A DNA stretch of 64,000 nt. Source: Pyrus communis. Taxonomy: Eukaryota > Streptophyta > Magnoliopsida > Rosales > Rosaceae. Shown piece after piece: positions 1 through 14,900 of the stretch. A program made the translations under genes and the position numbers. The DNA lies in contig NC_084806.1 in assembly GCF_963583255.1 (NCBI RefSeq), positions 29,264,935-29,328,934 of the forward strand, read 5' to 3'. The notes beneath the pieces are model-generated. The model searched no databases. It was given only the letters and a program-made list of their open reading frames with translations, and was not told the origin of the DNA. Every line of letters begins with the position of its first letter. Positions within the stretch are counted from its first letter, which is position 1.

Positions 1-505
1 TCTTTTCATTCAGTTTTTTTTTTTTGAAATGATAAAACCGATCATGGGCTCGGATGGACGAAAAACCCAAGTATCATTTTTACGTTTTTGATCTTTTCAT
101 TCAATTTTTTTTTTTGAAATGATAAAACCGATCATGGGCTCGGATGGACGAAAAACCCAAGTATCATTTTTACGTTTTTGATCTTTTCATTCAGTTTTTT
201 TTTTTTGAAATGATAAAACCGATCATGGGCTCGGATGACGAAAAACCCAAGTATCATTTTTACGTTTTTGATCTTTTCATTCAGTTTTTTTTTTGTTGAA
301 ATGATAAAACCGATCATGGGCTCGGATGGACGAAAAACCCAAGTATCATTTTTACGTTTTTGATCTTTTCATTCAATTTTTTTTTTTTTGAAATGATAAA
401 ACCGATCATGGGCTCAGATTTACGAAAAACCCAAGTATCATTTTTACGTTTTTGATCTTTTCATTCAGTTTTTTTTTTTTTTGAAATGATAAAACCGATC
501 ATTTA
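1..505. repeat. 90-bp minisatellite, five and a half copies
   Basis: Units begin at about 1, 92, 182, 272, 364 and 456, so the period is 90 to 92 bp. Each unit has a T-run of variable length, then a conserved core containing GATAAAACCGATCATGGGCT and ending ACGTTTTTGAT. Differences between units are mostly T-run length and one or two substitutions, which suggests recent tandem amplification. The array is cut by the left window edge, so its full length is unknown. Confidence 0.95.
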
Positions 506-573
506 TGAACGGTTTCAACTGCTCGTTTATGAACGGTTTCAACTGCTCATTTATGAACAGTTTCAACTGCTCG
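501..573. repeat. 24-bp tandem repeat, three copies
   Basis: Three consecutive copies of a unit starting TTTATGAACGG and ending CAACTGCTCG follow directly on the 90-bp array. The third copy carries a G-to-A change. The two arrays abut without spacer. Confidence 0.9.
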
Positions 574-1035
574 TTTATGCCATTATATATGGCTGTCGGA
601 TCAGAAACAAGATACAAATCTTCCATCAAATTCTTCACAGTTTACAGAGAAACACCACAACTAATTCGCCAAGAATCCGAGTTCGAGTGCAAGAACTTGG
701 ATTAGATAGTTGTATCCTGCAAGATAGACGTCCAAGGACTGCTGCACTCGTGTAGGGACGAATTTCTGTCTTAGGAGATTGCTTCTGCAAGCCTCTATCT
801 TCAAGAAATAAGTCAGTGATTTGTGATTTTATATATAATCTCATTAAGTGTTTATGTTCTAATATATTGTGTTTGTCGTTGAGTTTTTCCATTTGAAATA
901 AAACTGTGCAAATTGTTATATAATATACACTTGACATTTGATTGGTTATAACACAATTGTCATTACAAAACAAGCATTTGCTGATAACAAATACTGCTAA
1001 ACCCTGGCTCCTCTACAATTAGCCGAAAAGATAGC
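574..1035. other. Intergenic, downstream of GAPB
   Basis: AT-rich DNA with no convincing coding signal. It contains the presumed 3' untranslated region and polyadenylation region of the minus-strand GAPB gene, whose stop codon is at 1036-1038. Confidence 0.6.
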
Positions 1036-3695
<2,660 letters not shown>

Positions 3696-4412
3696 GGCTG
3701 CAAGCAACTAGAGCTAGGGGACTGACTTGCCAACATACATATATATATATATATTTATTTATTTATTTATACACAGTTGAAATGCTTACCATTGGCATTG
3801 TGGACGTTACCTTATTTTAAATTATGGTTGCAACTGGATTAAAGGAACCTGTGGTTATAGCATGGTACATGAAGACATAGGAGATAAGATCATGTCTAAT
3901 GTCTATGGGCGGATTACTTCCACCCCTCCCTTCCTAGAATGCCCCTTCGTCGAATTTCTTTCGAGACAAATATAGAAATCCGACCCAAAAACAAACAAAA
4001 ATACAAGAAAAATTATTTCCAGGAAAAGAAAAGAAAGAAAAAGGCATGCAACAACCAAGTTGATTAGAAGTTAGAAGAGTATGCTCTCCTTTGCACCCGA
4101 GTTTAAATCCCCCTCTCCGTTGTTTAAACAATCTTGCTTATATCAAAAAAGGCATGTAATAGCCACAACTAAGGACTGAAGATCTCAGCCACAAAGCATG
4201 GATATGGTATTATTTTGTTCCTTTTGTTTTTGTATAAAGTATATGGTATTATTTTACGGTACAAATTACTAGAGAAAAAAATACAGCTGAAAAGGAGAAA
4301 AATCCTATATTTCGCATCGTCCAAATATTAGAAATTTTGAGATTCCACAGAAAAGAAATACTACACTGATTATTGATATCGAAACACTGAAATTCATGAA
4401 ATTTAGAGCGAC
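3696..4412. promoter_or_regulatory. GAPB upstream region and 3' flank of next gene
   Basis: This 700-bp interval must hold the GAPB promoter, because both neighbours lie on the minus strand. A TATATA/TTTA microsatellite at about 3737-3770 sits roughly 50 bp upstream of the GAPB start codon. No light-response element was identified with confidence. No further gene is seen. Confidence 0.5.
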
Positions 4413-6994
4413 TCATACAACAGCCTCAACTTCTTCTGAGTTCACAGATACTTCATCTGGGTCGTCCTCTGATCGGAGCTGACCAGAAACATCATCAATC
4501 GCAGAGTTCAGCTGTGCTATCTTCTCAGCCAGTATTTTTCGTGTTTTCTGCGATGCAAAAACATATGAATAATGTGAATTTGCAAATAAAGAAAGAAAAG
4601 AGACAGAAGATTACGGGATTAGAATCACAATGGTCTCTCTCCCTATAGTCAACATATAACCGAACATTTTGGCAAGTAATGGTTATTGAAGATAATTGAA
4701 TTTGCAAAAACAGATGAACAATGTGAATTTGCAAATAAAGAAAGAAAAGAGATGGAAGATTATGGGATTAGAATCACAATGGTCTCTCTCCCTCTAGTCA
4801 ACATATAACCAAACATTTTGGTGCAAAAACAGATGAATAATGTGAATTTGCAAATAAAGAAAGAAAAGAGACAGAAGATTACGGAATTAGAATCACAATG
4901 GTCTCTCTCTCCCTATAGTCAACATAAAACCTAACATTTTGGCAAGTAATGGTTATTGAAGATAATTGATAAAATTTGAAACAAATGACCAAAACCACAA
5001 CAACAACAAAATAGCATTTCAGCATCTCCAAAGAATGCGTAAATATAGGGAAAAACAAAGAAAATTAACAAACAGAAAGCAGCAAAGGCCATTTCAAATA
5101 ATCCTCGTAATTGATTATGTAAAGATCGGGACAACCATTCAAGGGAAACTTCTCACCTCCAAAGCTTTGTCTTCATCATATATGAACTTGGGCAATTTTC
5201 TCATCAGATCCTTTCGGTCAGCTCCAGCCAGTGCTTTACTGATCTGTTGATTAAAAAGGAAAACGCTCAGTGGGAAAAATGGTTTCATTAGCTTAATGCA
5301 AGGGTGCACCAAGTAAAGAAAACTCTATAGCCCACAAACTGCAAGATTTATATATCACAGAACACAATCCACAACAGTTGTGCGGTACAGAGTATACACT
5401 TAACGCTTTGTTAAAGTGGATAACTCATTACTAACAAAATATAAACATTAAGAAAATTAAAATAATTGACTGATGAACAAGATGGACACAAAGTAGCACG
5501 GAACAAAATAACAATCATATGAGAATTTGCGGGGAGGAAAAAAGGTAATTAATATAAAATAAGAACAGCAACCTGAGGTGCATAGACAGCGCCCAGTGTG
5601 CCAACTATAAGTCCTCCCAAAACAAAGCCACTAACAAAGATCCCCGAACTGTTTGACCTACCACCATCACTGTAATTGCACAAGTAGGGATTGACATTAC
5701 AATATTACTGAAATAACATGTGGTGAAACTGAAAATGACATATAATGGCCAAAATACAAAATTGAATTACGAAAGACCATATCTGATATCAACGATATTG
5801 TAAGATTGTCAAAACACCACCAACTGACAGCTGGGAAAATGAAATTATTACTATTCATTACTGAACACAACACTGGATGGTGAGAAAGAGAAATTAAACA
5901 GGCCTTTGTGTAGGAGAGAAGACACAATGTGACATATAATAATACTCTCATCACTTCAAAGGTCTGTCACCATTATCTCCTTTATTTCAAAATGGAGAGA
6001 TTGTAATTCTCTCTCATTTCTCATTCTTTCATCATAGGAGAAGACAAGACACATGAAAATATATTTTCCAATCCTTCAACCAATTTGTGAAACAGGAATG
6101 TGTAGCTCGTGCCGTGAGGTGTTGGTTTAAGTCCTGCAACGAGTAATTAGGCAAATATATCTTATAGAAAACGAAATTTTGATCTCATTTATATCTTTTA
6201 CCGATTTAATAGTTTGAGTTATGATAACTAACATGTCCAGAAATCTGATCAATTATAATCATCATATACATATTGTCGGGAAAGACACAAATCCAACACA
6301 ACAGAACTCCACTGAGAAAGTCATGCTTAAGGAAAATCAGCAGCAACCATGGATTTTGCATTAAACTAGTAGCATGTGCCCTGAAAAACAGTCGTGATCA
6401 CAACGCAAGACCAAACGGAATACCTATATGCAGCCTGAACTGAGATAGACCTCTTGGAGTTAGAAAGTTGAATTTTCCCAATACGTTTTGAAGTGAGCGA
6501 AAAGTTTGTCGGGGTCACACTCCCAAGATACTGTTGTGGTGGGTTCAGAGAAGATCCTGGCGAAGAATTTCAGAGGAACAGAAAACGAACCATTATTCCA
6601 AATCGAGCTCAAAAACAGACATAGTGCACAAATCAATTACTTTCTGACATGGAAAATGTCACAAGAATGTTAAACGAGTTCTAACACTCACGACTTAGAT
6701 GATGGAAACCGATATATATGTAAAACCCTTAAATCAGCAGGGGATATTTTGAATAAACTAGAACCACTTGCACACCTGTAAGCTACAACAGTTTACTCCC
6801 AGATTACAGAATATCGCATCGAAAAATCTAAGCCTAGCATCTATAAGATCATGGGTCTCGTAAATCGAGAAAAGATTTTTTAGGAAAAAAAAAAGAGAAA
6901 AGAATCCAACAAAGCAACGAATCGAGTTCTAGTTTAATTAGATGATGGGGAGGAACTTACCTGTAAGAGCCAGCGAATTGGAAACAGCAGCCAT
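4413..6994 (-). CDS. Putative chloroplast envelope membrane protein, 161 residues
   Basis: Five exons on the minus strand, 6994-6961, 6556-6424, 5669-5573, 5243-5157 and 4547-4413, join in frame to encode 161 residues. The first 55 residues are rich in Ser, Gln and basic residues and look like a plastid transit peptide. Residues 65 to 87 ([20 protein letters not shown] and following) form one Gly-rich membrane segment. After it comes a charged segment with [20 protein letters not shown], then an amphipathic helix containing [17 protein letters not shown] and an acidic tail. This matches my recollection of a small plant-specific family, with Arabidopsis At1g42960 as a likely member, annotated as a chloroplast inner-envelope protein. 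No biochemical role is known to me. The gene is tandem with GAPB on the same strand, 0.7 kb upstream of it. Confidence 0.85.
4550..4975. repeat. Triplicated block inside the last intron
   Basis: A block of roughly 120 to 140 bp is present three times in the final intron of the 161-residue gene. Each copy carries the core ATGTGAATTTGCAAATAAAG, then a tract ending GGTCTCTCTCCC and GTCAACATA. Copies start near 4553, 4703 and 4822. The middle copy lacks the GGCAAGTAATGG tail present in the outer two. Confidence 0.85.
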
Positions 6995-7186
6995 GCTTAA
7001 TGCTTTGAGGTCTGGATTTCGCACGCCACACCAACAAAGAGAGTCTCCAATGTAAAGACTGTCGGGAGAGTAAGGAATTAATCGGTTCGATATTAACAGT
7101 GCAATGTTGCTTCTTTGATATCTCAAATGTTGACAAAGAAATTAATTATTAATTAATATTTTTTTTGGGAGCCTTTTAAGAGACAC
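6995..7186. promoter_or_regulatory. Upstream region of the 161-residue gene
   Basis: Short interval between the start codon at 6994 and the MITE at 7195. It presumably holds the 5' untranslated region and proximal promoter. No defined element was recognised. Confidence 0.4.
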
Positions 7187-7194
7187 AAATATAT

Positions 7195-7408
7195 GGAATA
7201 GGATCCTCTCCGGATCCTCTTTGTGGGGATCCGAGAAATCAATCAATCATGTTTGTTCATCATACATCGTGTGAATTTTAAATTTTAATTTTAAAATTAA
7301 ATATAAATAGTACTCAACAAAAACTAACCGCACGATGTATGATGAACGAACACGATTGATTGGTCCCCTTAATTCCCACAAAAAGGATTCGGAGAGGGTC
7401 CTTGTCCC
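7195..7408. mobile_element. MITE, hAT-like, 8-bp target duplication
   Basis: A 214-bp element with long imperfect terminal inverted repeats. The left end reads GGAATAGGATCCTCTCCGG and the right end is its approximate complement, GGAGAGGGTCCTTGTCCC. The interior contains a matching stem (CATCATACATCGTGTG against its complement at about 7332-7347) and an AT-rich loop. The element is flanked by perfect 8-bp direct repeats AAATATAT at 7187-7194 and 7409-7416. It has no coding capacity. The 8-bp duplication suggests mobilisation by a hAT transposase; this is inference. Confidence 0.85.
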
Positions 7409-7416
7409 AAATATAT

Positions 7417-8460
7417 ACTATATTTTGCACAATTCCACAACTTTTAAAACATTTCAAGGAGGGACAAAAGATCCAATAACAGAAATCCAAGCCCAACATA
7501 AAAAAACCATAAAAACGAACCTTTAATAAACATACATGTTAACCATTACATGACAAAAAACCATAAAAACGAACCGGTTTCCCTTATTCAATACCTTAAA
7601 CTAATGGCTTCATCTTCCTCAAACCTATCATTTCAAACACTATCATGCAAAAGATACTTTCGCAAAAAAAACCCTAAAATCTCCATAGATTGCGATACTT
7701 TCAAGCCGGATTTTCAGTAAGTGGTACACACGTTTAGCCAGATTTCTAGAAGATTAGTGTTTTAAAGGTTTTTCTATTACTCAAAATCGTTTGCATGATT
7801 ATATTTCAAACTCTGTAAAAAATGAATGCATTATCAAAGTTTTGGTTGCATTATCAAGCGTTTTTGCACTTGTTTTTGCAAATACTTTTGGAAAACTGTC
7901 AAAAATGCATGCATTATCAAGTGTTTTTGCACTTGATTTTACAAAAAATTCAGTGTTCCAATTCGAGAAAAAACAATTTCAGTGTTTTGGTTTCACTTTT
8001 TTAGTTTATATGTATACTGATTCTTCAACAACATTTGAAAAAAAAAATGAATATGCTTCTAAATTTTGTGAGTAAAAACATTAACCGTCTAGTTTGATGC
8101 TGTACTTTGTACTGATGCTGCACTTTGTAAATTAATTATGGTTCTACTTTCAGTTTGTAAATTGGTTCTGCACATAAATATGTTGTAGAAAAAGAAAAAA
8201 GGAATCTGCATCAAGCTTGTGTTAAAAACAAGTATGCATCTACATTGTGCGTTAACAACCAATTCTGCATCTACCTTGTTTGCTAATTGATGCTACATGG
8301 ACTTGTGCGCTAAGTGATGTTGCATATAGCTTATGTGCTAAGTGATGCTGCATCTAGCTTGTGTGCTAAGCATCTGCCCTTTGCATTTAGTTTGTCATTT
8401 ACATGACTTCATATTATTTAATTAAAAATTATACTCATTATCGTTTCATTTTTTTATGAA
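7417..8460. repeat. AT-rich DNA with degenerate short tandem repeats
   Basis: No gene is seen. At about 7822-7965 a degenerate block carrying GCATTATCAAGNGTTTTTGCACTTG occurs twice. At about 8095-8380 a degenerate unit of about 28 bp around TGATGCTGCATCTAGCTTGTGTGCTAAG recurs several times. Both look like decayed minisatellites in transposon-derived DNA. Confidence 0.6.
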
Positions 8461-9430
8461 GATGTCGCCAAAAGTAAAATATTTTGCAACAAAAAAGAAA
8501 TCAACTCAAAAACCTCCTATCGTAAAGCGTCGGGCGACAGATGATATGTTCAAATAAGACTGAATCTCATGGCCTTTGCAGAATTATTACAAGAGCTCAA
8601 GCCAAAACTTGATGAAAAACCAGAAGTTTTGGCATTCATATATAAGTCACCTTTTTGCAAACTTGTGAAAGCTTACGTAAAAGGTGAATTACAAATGAAG
8701 AAATTAGATTGCGATGTTATACATATAGTGAACTGGTATGACATTGAACAGGGATGTTCAAATTCAAAAATGGATATTGCAAAGCAAATGCTGATGATGC
8801 CCAATGCATATTTAGGATCCCAAATCGAGGCAGAGAAGCCCATCTGTCAACAAGAGACTCAAGAATCCCAAAGCCGAAAGAAAACAGATTTGTTGATAAA
8901 TACTTCTCAGCAATGACAATAATCGGTAGAAGAGAAATTGCACAAGCAATTCAAGTTGCATTTGATACTGGGACAACATAAGGGAATTAAGATGCAGCCT
9001 GCCTTATAATTCTATATTTGCTCAACACAAATTTGCTTGGGAGCTCAGCAGGGAAACTCCCTTGTAGTTTGGCCAAGAATTGTAACTCCATCAATAACAT
9101 AAATTAGTACAACTGGGCCAAGGAAACGGTAAGATACTTGATGGAATCAATTGATAGAACACAGAAAAGGAAAATAGACAAACAACCAACCTTCAGTGGC
9201 GCTATTGTGCTTTTACTAGTAAGCAAACAAAAACTAATAAAAAAAAAAAATCAGTTTTGTCTTATTTTACAAAAATATACAAATCTTTAACTTTTATTTT
9301 GTCTACAACATTGGTTTTGTGATCACACCCCAATCATCAAACCAATAAAAGGAAAGGATAAATGCTTGCCAACAATAGTGAAGTGGGATTTGGCAGTTTT
9401 GCATGAAAAAATCTATAAAGAAGCAAATGA
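8461..9430 (+). pseudogene. Degraded coding relic, unassigned (transposon-like)
   Basis: Several plus-strand patches look formerly coding but cannot be joined. A Lys-rich start (MSPKVKYFATKKK) at 8462 runs to a stop at about 8555. An open stretch from 8569 contains LLQELKPKLDEKPEVLAF. A frame change near 8810 leads into RFVDKYFSAMTIIGRREIAQ, and a further patch, LPTIVKWDLAVLHEKIYKEA, lies near 9368. Breaks and stops separate the patches. The mixture of basic and repeat-like sequence resembles host-gene-like open reading frames carried by plant transposons, but I do not recognise the family. Confidence 0.4.
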
Positions 9431-10640
9431 AAATTTGGAGGTAAAGCTGATATTGCATACACGTTTATGTAAAACATGATTCTACATGTACTTTGTGTGA
9501 AAAAATATTCTGCATGTGCCTGTTGTGTGTTGTTTTCAAAGTATATGTAAACACAAAAATTCTGTAACGAATGAAACGAGAACACATGTATAAAGTAGAC
9601 TTGTATTGATGAATTTGTAGGGTTACAATCTCTGTTTACAATTTTCCTCTGATTCAATCTTCAAATTTGATGTAGATGCATAAGTTGTTCATCCAAGGGC
9701 TGCGATAACTTGATCTCAGACAAACGATTGAATGATTGCTTCAACTTTTGAGCTTGAAACGATGCTTGGATAGTCTTCACCTCAAAGTTGCGGCAAAGGT
9801 GATGTTGATGTAGGATTTCGTTGATTCAAGAGTCTTGGTGACTTGATCTTGAATCAAATGTCGTTGCAAGTTTTGAGCTTCTTGATTCTTCGGCTTTGGT
9901 AGAAAGAAAGCTTCGGCTTTGGTTATGCGTTCTTCAAAGAGAGCTTTGGCAGCGTATTAGACTTCAAAGATTTGGCATAAGTTCTCCTTTTGTGAGAATT
10001 TTGGACCTTCAATGTAGAAATTGTTGACCTTGAATGTAGAAATTGTCGACCTTATGCTTATCTTGGGACCTTGTATTTATAAACTTCCAAAGCCATGCCT
10101 TTGGGTGGATTTGGCTTTGATTTATGTCTTGATTCGTCCATGGGAGAATTTAGGCATGTTTTGTGTCTTAATTTCAGCCATTTTCCCTTGCTTGGCCGAA
10201 TTATAGGGCTTTCTTGCCTATTGTGTGAACAATGCTTTCTTGCCTATTTTATGAACAATCTTCAATTCTTGCTTGTTTTGTGAATATGCTTTAGCTTTCA
10301 TTCCAGTTTTGGGAGCAACTTGGACCCTTTGCTGATTTTAAGAGGGATTTTCTCCCATTTGCCTAGTTTTGGGAATGCTTTTGAGTTTCCTTTGCTTGAT
10401 TTATGCCATATGTCATTGATGACTTGTCTATTTGTGAAGATGCTTTAGTTTTCTTTCCGGTTTTGGGAGCAATTTGGGTCCCTTGTTGATTTCAAGGAGA
10501 TTTCTTCCCCTTTGCTGCATTTTGGGAATGTTTTTGAGCTTCATTTGTTTGATTTGTGCCATATGTCATTGATGACTTGTCTATTTGTGATGGGTCATAT
10601 GCCACGCGGAATTTTGTCATGCATCATTTGTATGCAACGA
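9431..10640. repeat. Non-coding repeat-rich DNA with a 155-bp tandem duplication
   Basis: No gene is seen. A block of about 155 bp at about 10286-10440 (GCTTTAGCTTTCATTCCAG onward, ending near GACTTGTCTATTTGTGA) is repeated at about 10441-10592 with scattered substitutions. The preceding 600 bp are rich in CTTGATCTTGAATCAA-type motifs and resemble LTR or untranslated retroelement sequence, but no element boundaries were found. Confidence 0.5.
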
Positions 10641-11542
10641 AATTTACATGTCTACATGCGGTTAACTAAAATATGAGTGATGTTATGTAGTTTCTAGAGA
10701 CTTTATAGACTCCGAGCAATATTTTCACTAACGATAAAATTCTGAACATAATATCAATAGTCCAACCTGTTAACCTTCCTGCATCCTCTAAAAGATATTT
10801 TCTAAAAAGAAAATATGAAAAAAAAAAAAAAAATTTAGTGAGAAGAATTGAGTGTAAATGTAAACTACAATCAAAGGTTAAATATCTATCTACAATTTAT
10901 GTGATTATAGTGACTAATTTCGAAGTTGAGCCTTTTATGAAAGTTGTAAAGCTTGTCAATACGAGCATTTATATATATATTTTTCAATATTTTTCACACT
11001 TCTACATTTATTAGTATTTATGTGATACTTGAAAGACAAATATGTTTTTATGTTTTGAAATAATATATATGTGACAATGTGTTATGTATATACTAATTTA
11101 TTATTATCCTTTTCATTTGATTATTTATTGATTTAAAATATATTTGCTTTGACGGGTAACAGGTCGAGTCAGATTACTCATTAATATTAATAGGTCGAGT
11201 TAGGTCGGGTCATATTACTTGTTTATTATAATGGATGTTTCGTTGAGATAAACAAGATGTATTCTATCATAACTCGTTATAGCCAAGAAAAAAATGCAGC
11301 ACCAATAAATCCATGAGATATTATTTGTAAAATGGCACATTGAGTCCTGTTACATGTCATAACCTGTTAAGATATCGGATATAACATAAAAACGATATGA
11401 ACACAAAAAACACGATACAAATGTCAGAGGTAGGCAATGGCAAAAAAGCAAACCAGCCCACAAAATACGCAACAGCCCATAGCCCAACTCAAAAGCCAAC
11501 CCCCAGGCCCCAGCCCAGCCTGTGAGACGCAGAGCCTTCGTC

Positions 11543-11578
<36 letters not shown>

Positions 11579-11847
11579 CACTCCTTTTAATTTGCTCTTC
11601 TCTTTCCTCCTCAACTATTTTTCTTCGACAGTCGATGCTTGATTGATGTGGCTGTAAATATCAACATTATCCCAATTGAAGAGGTAAATTCGTTGCAGCT
11701 CCAATTCAATTGCTTCATTACTTGTCTTTCCATGACCATCTTATTCTCGATAACTCGTTTTTTTTTTTTTTTTTTTCCTTCTAATTTTACAGGTTTCCTG
11801 AGTTGTGGGCATACTCGATTGCCTTCACAGGGGCATCAGCATATGTG

Positions 11848-11882
<35 letters not shown>

Positions 11883-11936
11883 TATAGGTTTTGATTCTCT
11901 GAGTAGTGGGGAACCGGCATATATCTTAATCTCATT
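10641..11936. promoter_or_regulatory. TAF4 upstream region with microsatellites
   Basis: AT-rich DNA followed by a C-rich stretch upstream of the TAF4 start at 11937. Simple repeats are a hexanucleotide CCTCGT-type tract at about 11540-11580, a T-run at 11760-11777 and a CA-dinucleotide tract at about 11851-11880. The sequence from about 11430 probably includes the TAF4 transcription start and an untranslated exon; this was not resolved. No separate gene is supported. Confidence 0.5.
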
Positions 11937-14900
11937 ATGGATCCCTCCATTATGCAGAAGTTGCTTGAAGACGATGAGGTTCTCTCTCTCTCTCTCTCTC
12001 TCTCTCACATCTGTTGCTCTTAATTTAAATCTCTACCTTTGAATATGTTAAATTCTGAAGCTTTTTTGTTTTTCTTTTTGAATTGTGCGAAGGACGAAAC
12101 CATGCATTCGGGGGCGGATGTGGAGGCCTTCCAGGCTGCCCTCAATAAGGACATTGAAGGAGATGTCTCTGCTTCCCAGCCATCTGATTCCGACTCCGGT
12201 ATACCTTATTTCTCACTCAAACAGCTTAATCATAGACCTTTTGCTGATTACCCTCTCAACACTTTGTTACAATTATATTACTTTTCATTATTTGTTAGCT
12301 TTGGTGTTTCTAATTTCGGAAAGCATCAGTATCTTGGATACAAAAGCTTCAATTTTCCATTTGATGTTTGTTGCGATTCTTATATCTCTTGGAACAAAAT
12401 TTAGATCAGATTTTCCACTCTAATTGACTCTGCTTGCATGGTTCTTTTTATGTTAATAGTGTTCGGCATGAGTTATTCAAATATGATCTTAGGAAGGATT
12501 TTACTAATTTCAATTGTTTATTCTGTGAAGACCCCATAAATTGTGGACCAAAATTTGGGTCTGTATGGAAAAGGTTGCAACTTTCCATCCTTTTTTCTTT
12601 TGGTTTACGACAGAAATTGCGTTAAAGTTACTCTTCACCCTCATTCTACCCATGCTATTAATTTAAGCCTTATGGCGTAACTTGCCATCTTTACTTCTAT
12701 TTTGATCCTTGAGTTCTTATACTGTAAGTGGTTATAAATTGAAAATTGAAACTAAGCATCTTCATCTTTCTTGCCTGTGTCCAACAAGGTCAATACCTTG
12801 GAATTCTAGTCGTGTACTCCTTTCATCAATGCCTCTCAAATTTCGGTCGATATCTCACTTTTACCCCTGGAACTTCAATATGTGATAAATTATTTTGAAT
12901 TAGTATGTTTGGATTATCTAGGGCCCTATGTAATCGGCCAGACATTAAGGTGCATATTTATAGATTGCATAGCCAGTTGATGATTAAACACTTCGGTTTT
13001 TCGAGCTTCCACCTTTCTTTTTTGCCGAAAAACCATATCCATGTTAGAATTAAGTTGTTTTTCTTACTTTTCTTATGGGTTGCGCTTGCATGTAAGGCAA
13101 TCATATTTTGAAATGAAGATGTAGATTTTCTATGGATTGGTCTGGATAGTTATTTTAACCTAATTTCAAATAGAAAAAGAAGCCCTCTTAAGAATATAAA
13201 AGTGATCAGCTAAAGTAATTCATTCCTTAGTTGCTTCCAAAGATTCAAAAGACCTCGAAGTTAAGCCATATTGAGTGAAAGTATAATTCTTCTTCACTTT
13301 TGTTTTAGGCTGATGTTATTGACACTCCAAAAAACTCATGCACTCCTCATAATTGTATTTTTCTTTCGAAATATAGAAGGTTTGGGTTGCACAGTGAGAT
13401 TTTTGGAGTGCCAATTACTGCACCCTTGTGTTATAAACAAATGAAAAATCCAAAAGAAGGTTTTTTTTTTCCTTTAAGCCAATCAGCATTCTTGGAAAAA
13501 CACGAGAAACTTTTTACTCAATATAACATGAATGCACTATGTAATGTAAAAAATTGAAAAAATCCTCGTTACCCAACACCTTGCTTGAAAGAATACTAGT
13601 ACAACAACAACAACAACAACAAAGCCTTTTCCCACTAAGTGGGGTCGGCTATCTGAATCCTAGAACACCATTGCACTCGGTTCTGTGTCATGTCTTCTGT
13701 TAGATCCAAGTACTCTTAAGTCTTTTCTTAGAGCCTCTTCCAAAGTCTTCCTAGGTCTTCCTCTACCCCTTCGGCCCTAGACCTCTATCTCATATCTTCT
13801 AACTGGAGTGTCAGTAGGCGTTCGTTGCACATGTCCAAACCACCATAACCGATTTTCTCTAATCTTTCCCTCAATTTCGGCTACTCCTACTTAACCTCGG
13901 ATATCCTTATTTCTAATCTTATCCTTTCTCGTGTGTCCACACATCTAATGAAGCATCCTCATCTCCGCGACACCCATTTTATGTACGTGTTGATGCTTCA
14001 CTGTCCAACATTCCATGCCATACAGCATTGCCGGTCTTATTGCCGTCCTATAAAATTTTCCCTTGAGCTTCAGTGGCATACGACGGTCACACAACACGCT
14101 AGATGCACTCTTCCACTTCATCCATCCAACTTGTATTCTATGGTTGAGGTCTCCATCTAATTCTCCGTTCTTTTGCAAGATAGATCCTAGGTAGCAAAAG
14201 TGGTCGCTCTTTGGTACTTCTTGGTCTCCGATCCTCACCCTTAACTCATTTGAGCCTCCATTTACACTGAACTTGCACTCCAGATATTTTGTCTTTGACT
14301 GACTTAGGCGAAGACTTTTAGATTCTAACATTTCTCTCCAAAGGTTAAGCTTCGCATTTACCCCTTCCTGAGTTTCATCTATCAACACTATATCATCTGC
14401 GAAAAGCATACAACAAGGAATATCATCTTGAATATGTCTGTTAACTCATCCATTACCAATGCAAAAAGTTAAGGACTTAAAGATGAGCCTTGATGTAACC
14501 CTACAGTTATGGGGAAGCTTTCGGTTTGCCCTTCATGAGTTCTTACGACAGTCGTTGCTCCATCATACATATCCTTTATAGCTTGGATATATGCTGCTTG
14601 TACTCCTTTCTTCTCTAAAATCCTCCAAAGAATGTCTCTTGGGACCCTATCATATGCTTTTTCCAAATCTATAAAGACCATGTGGAAATCCGTTTTCATA
14701 TCTCTATATCTTTCCATCAATCTTCGTAAGAGGTAGATTGCCTCCATGGTTGAGCGCCCTGGCATGAACTCGAATTGGTTGTCCGAGACCCATGTCTCTT
14801 GCCTCGGTCTGATGCAGGACATGAAATAAGATCATCGAAAGATTCAATACATTTGGCTTTTGAAATTCAGCCGATATACATGGAATACAAGGGCTCTGAA

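Noticed and set aside
7790..8390. CRISPR-like or regulated repeat array
   Set aside because: Repeats are degenerate, directly tandem and lack regular spacers; the genome is a plant, so a decayed minisatellite is the simple explanation.
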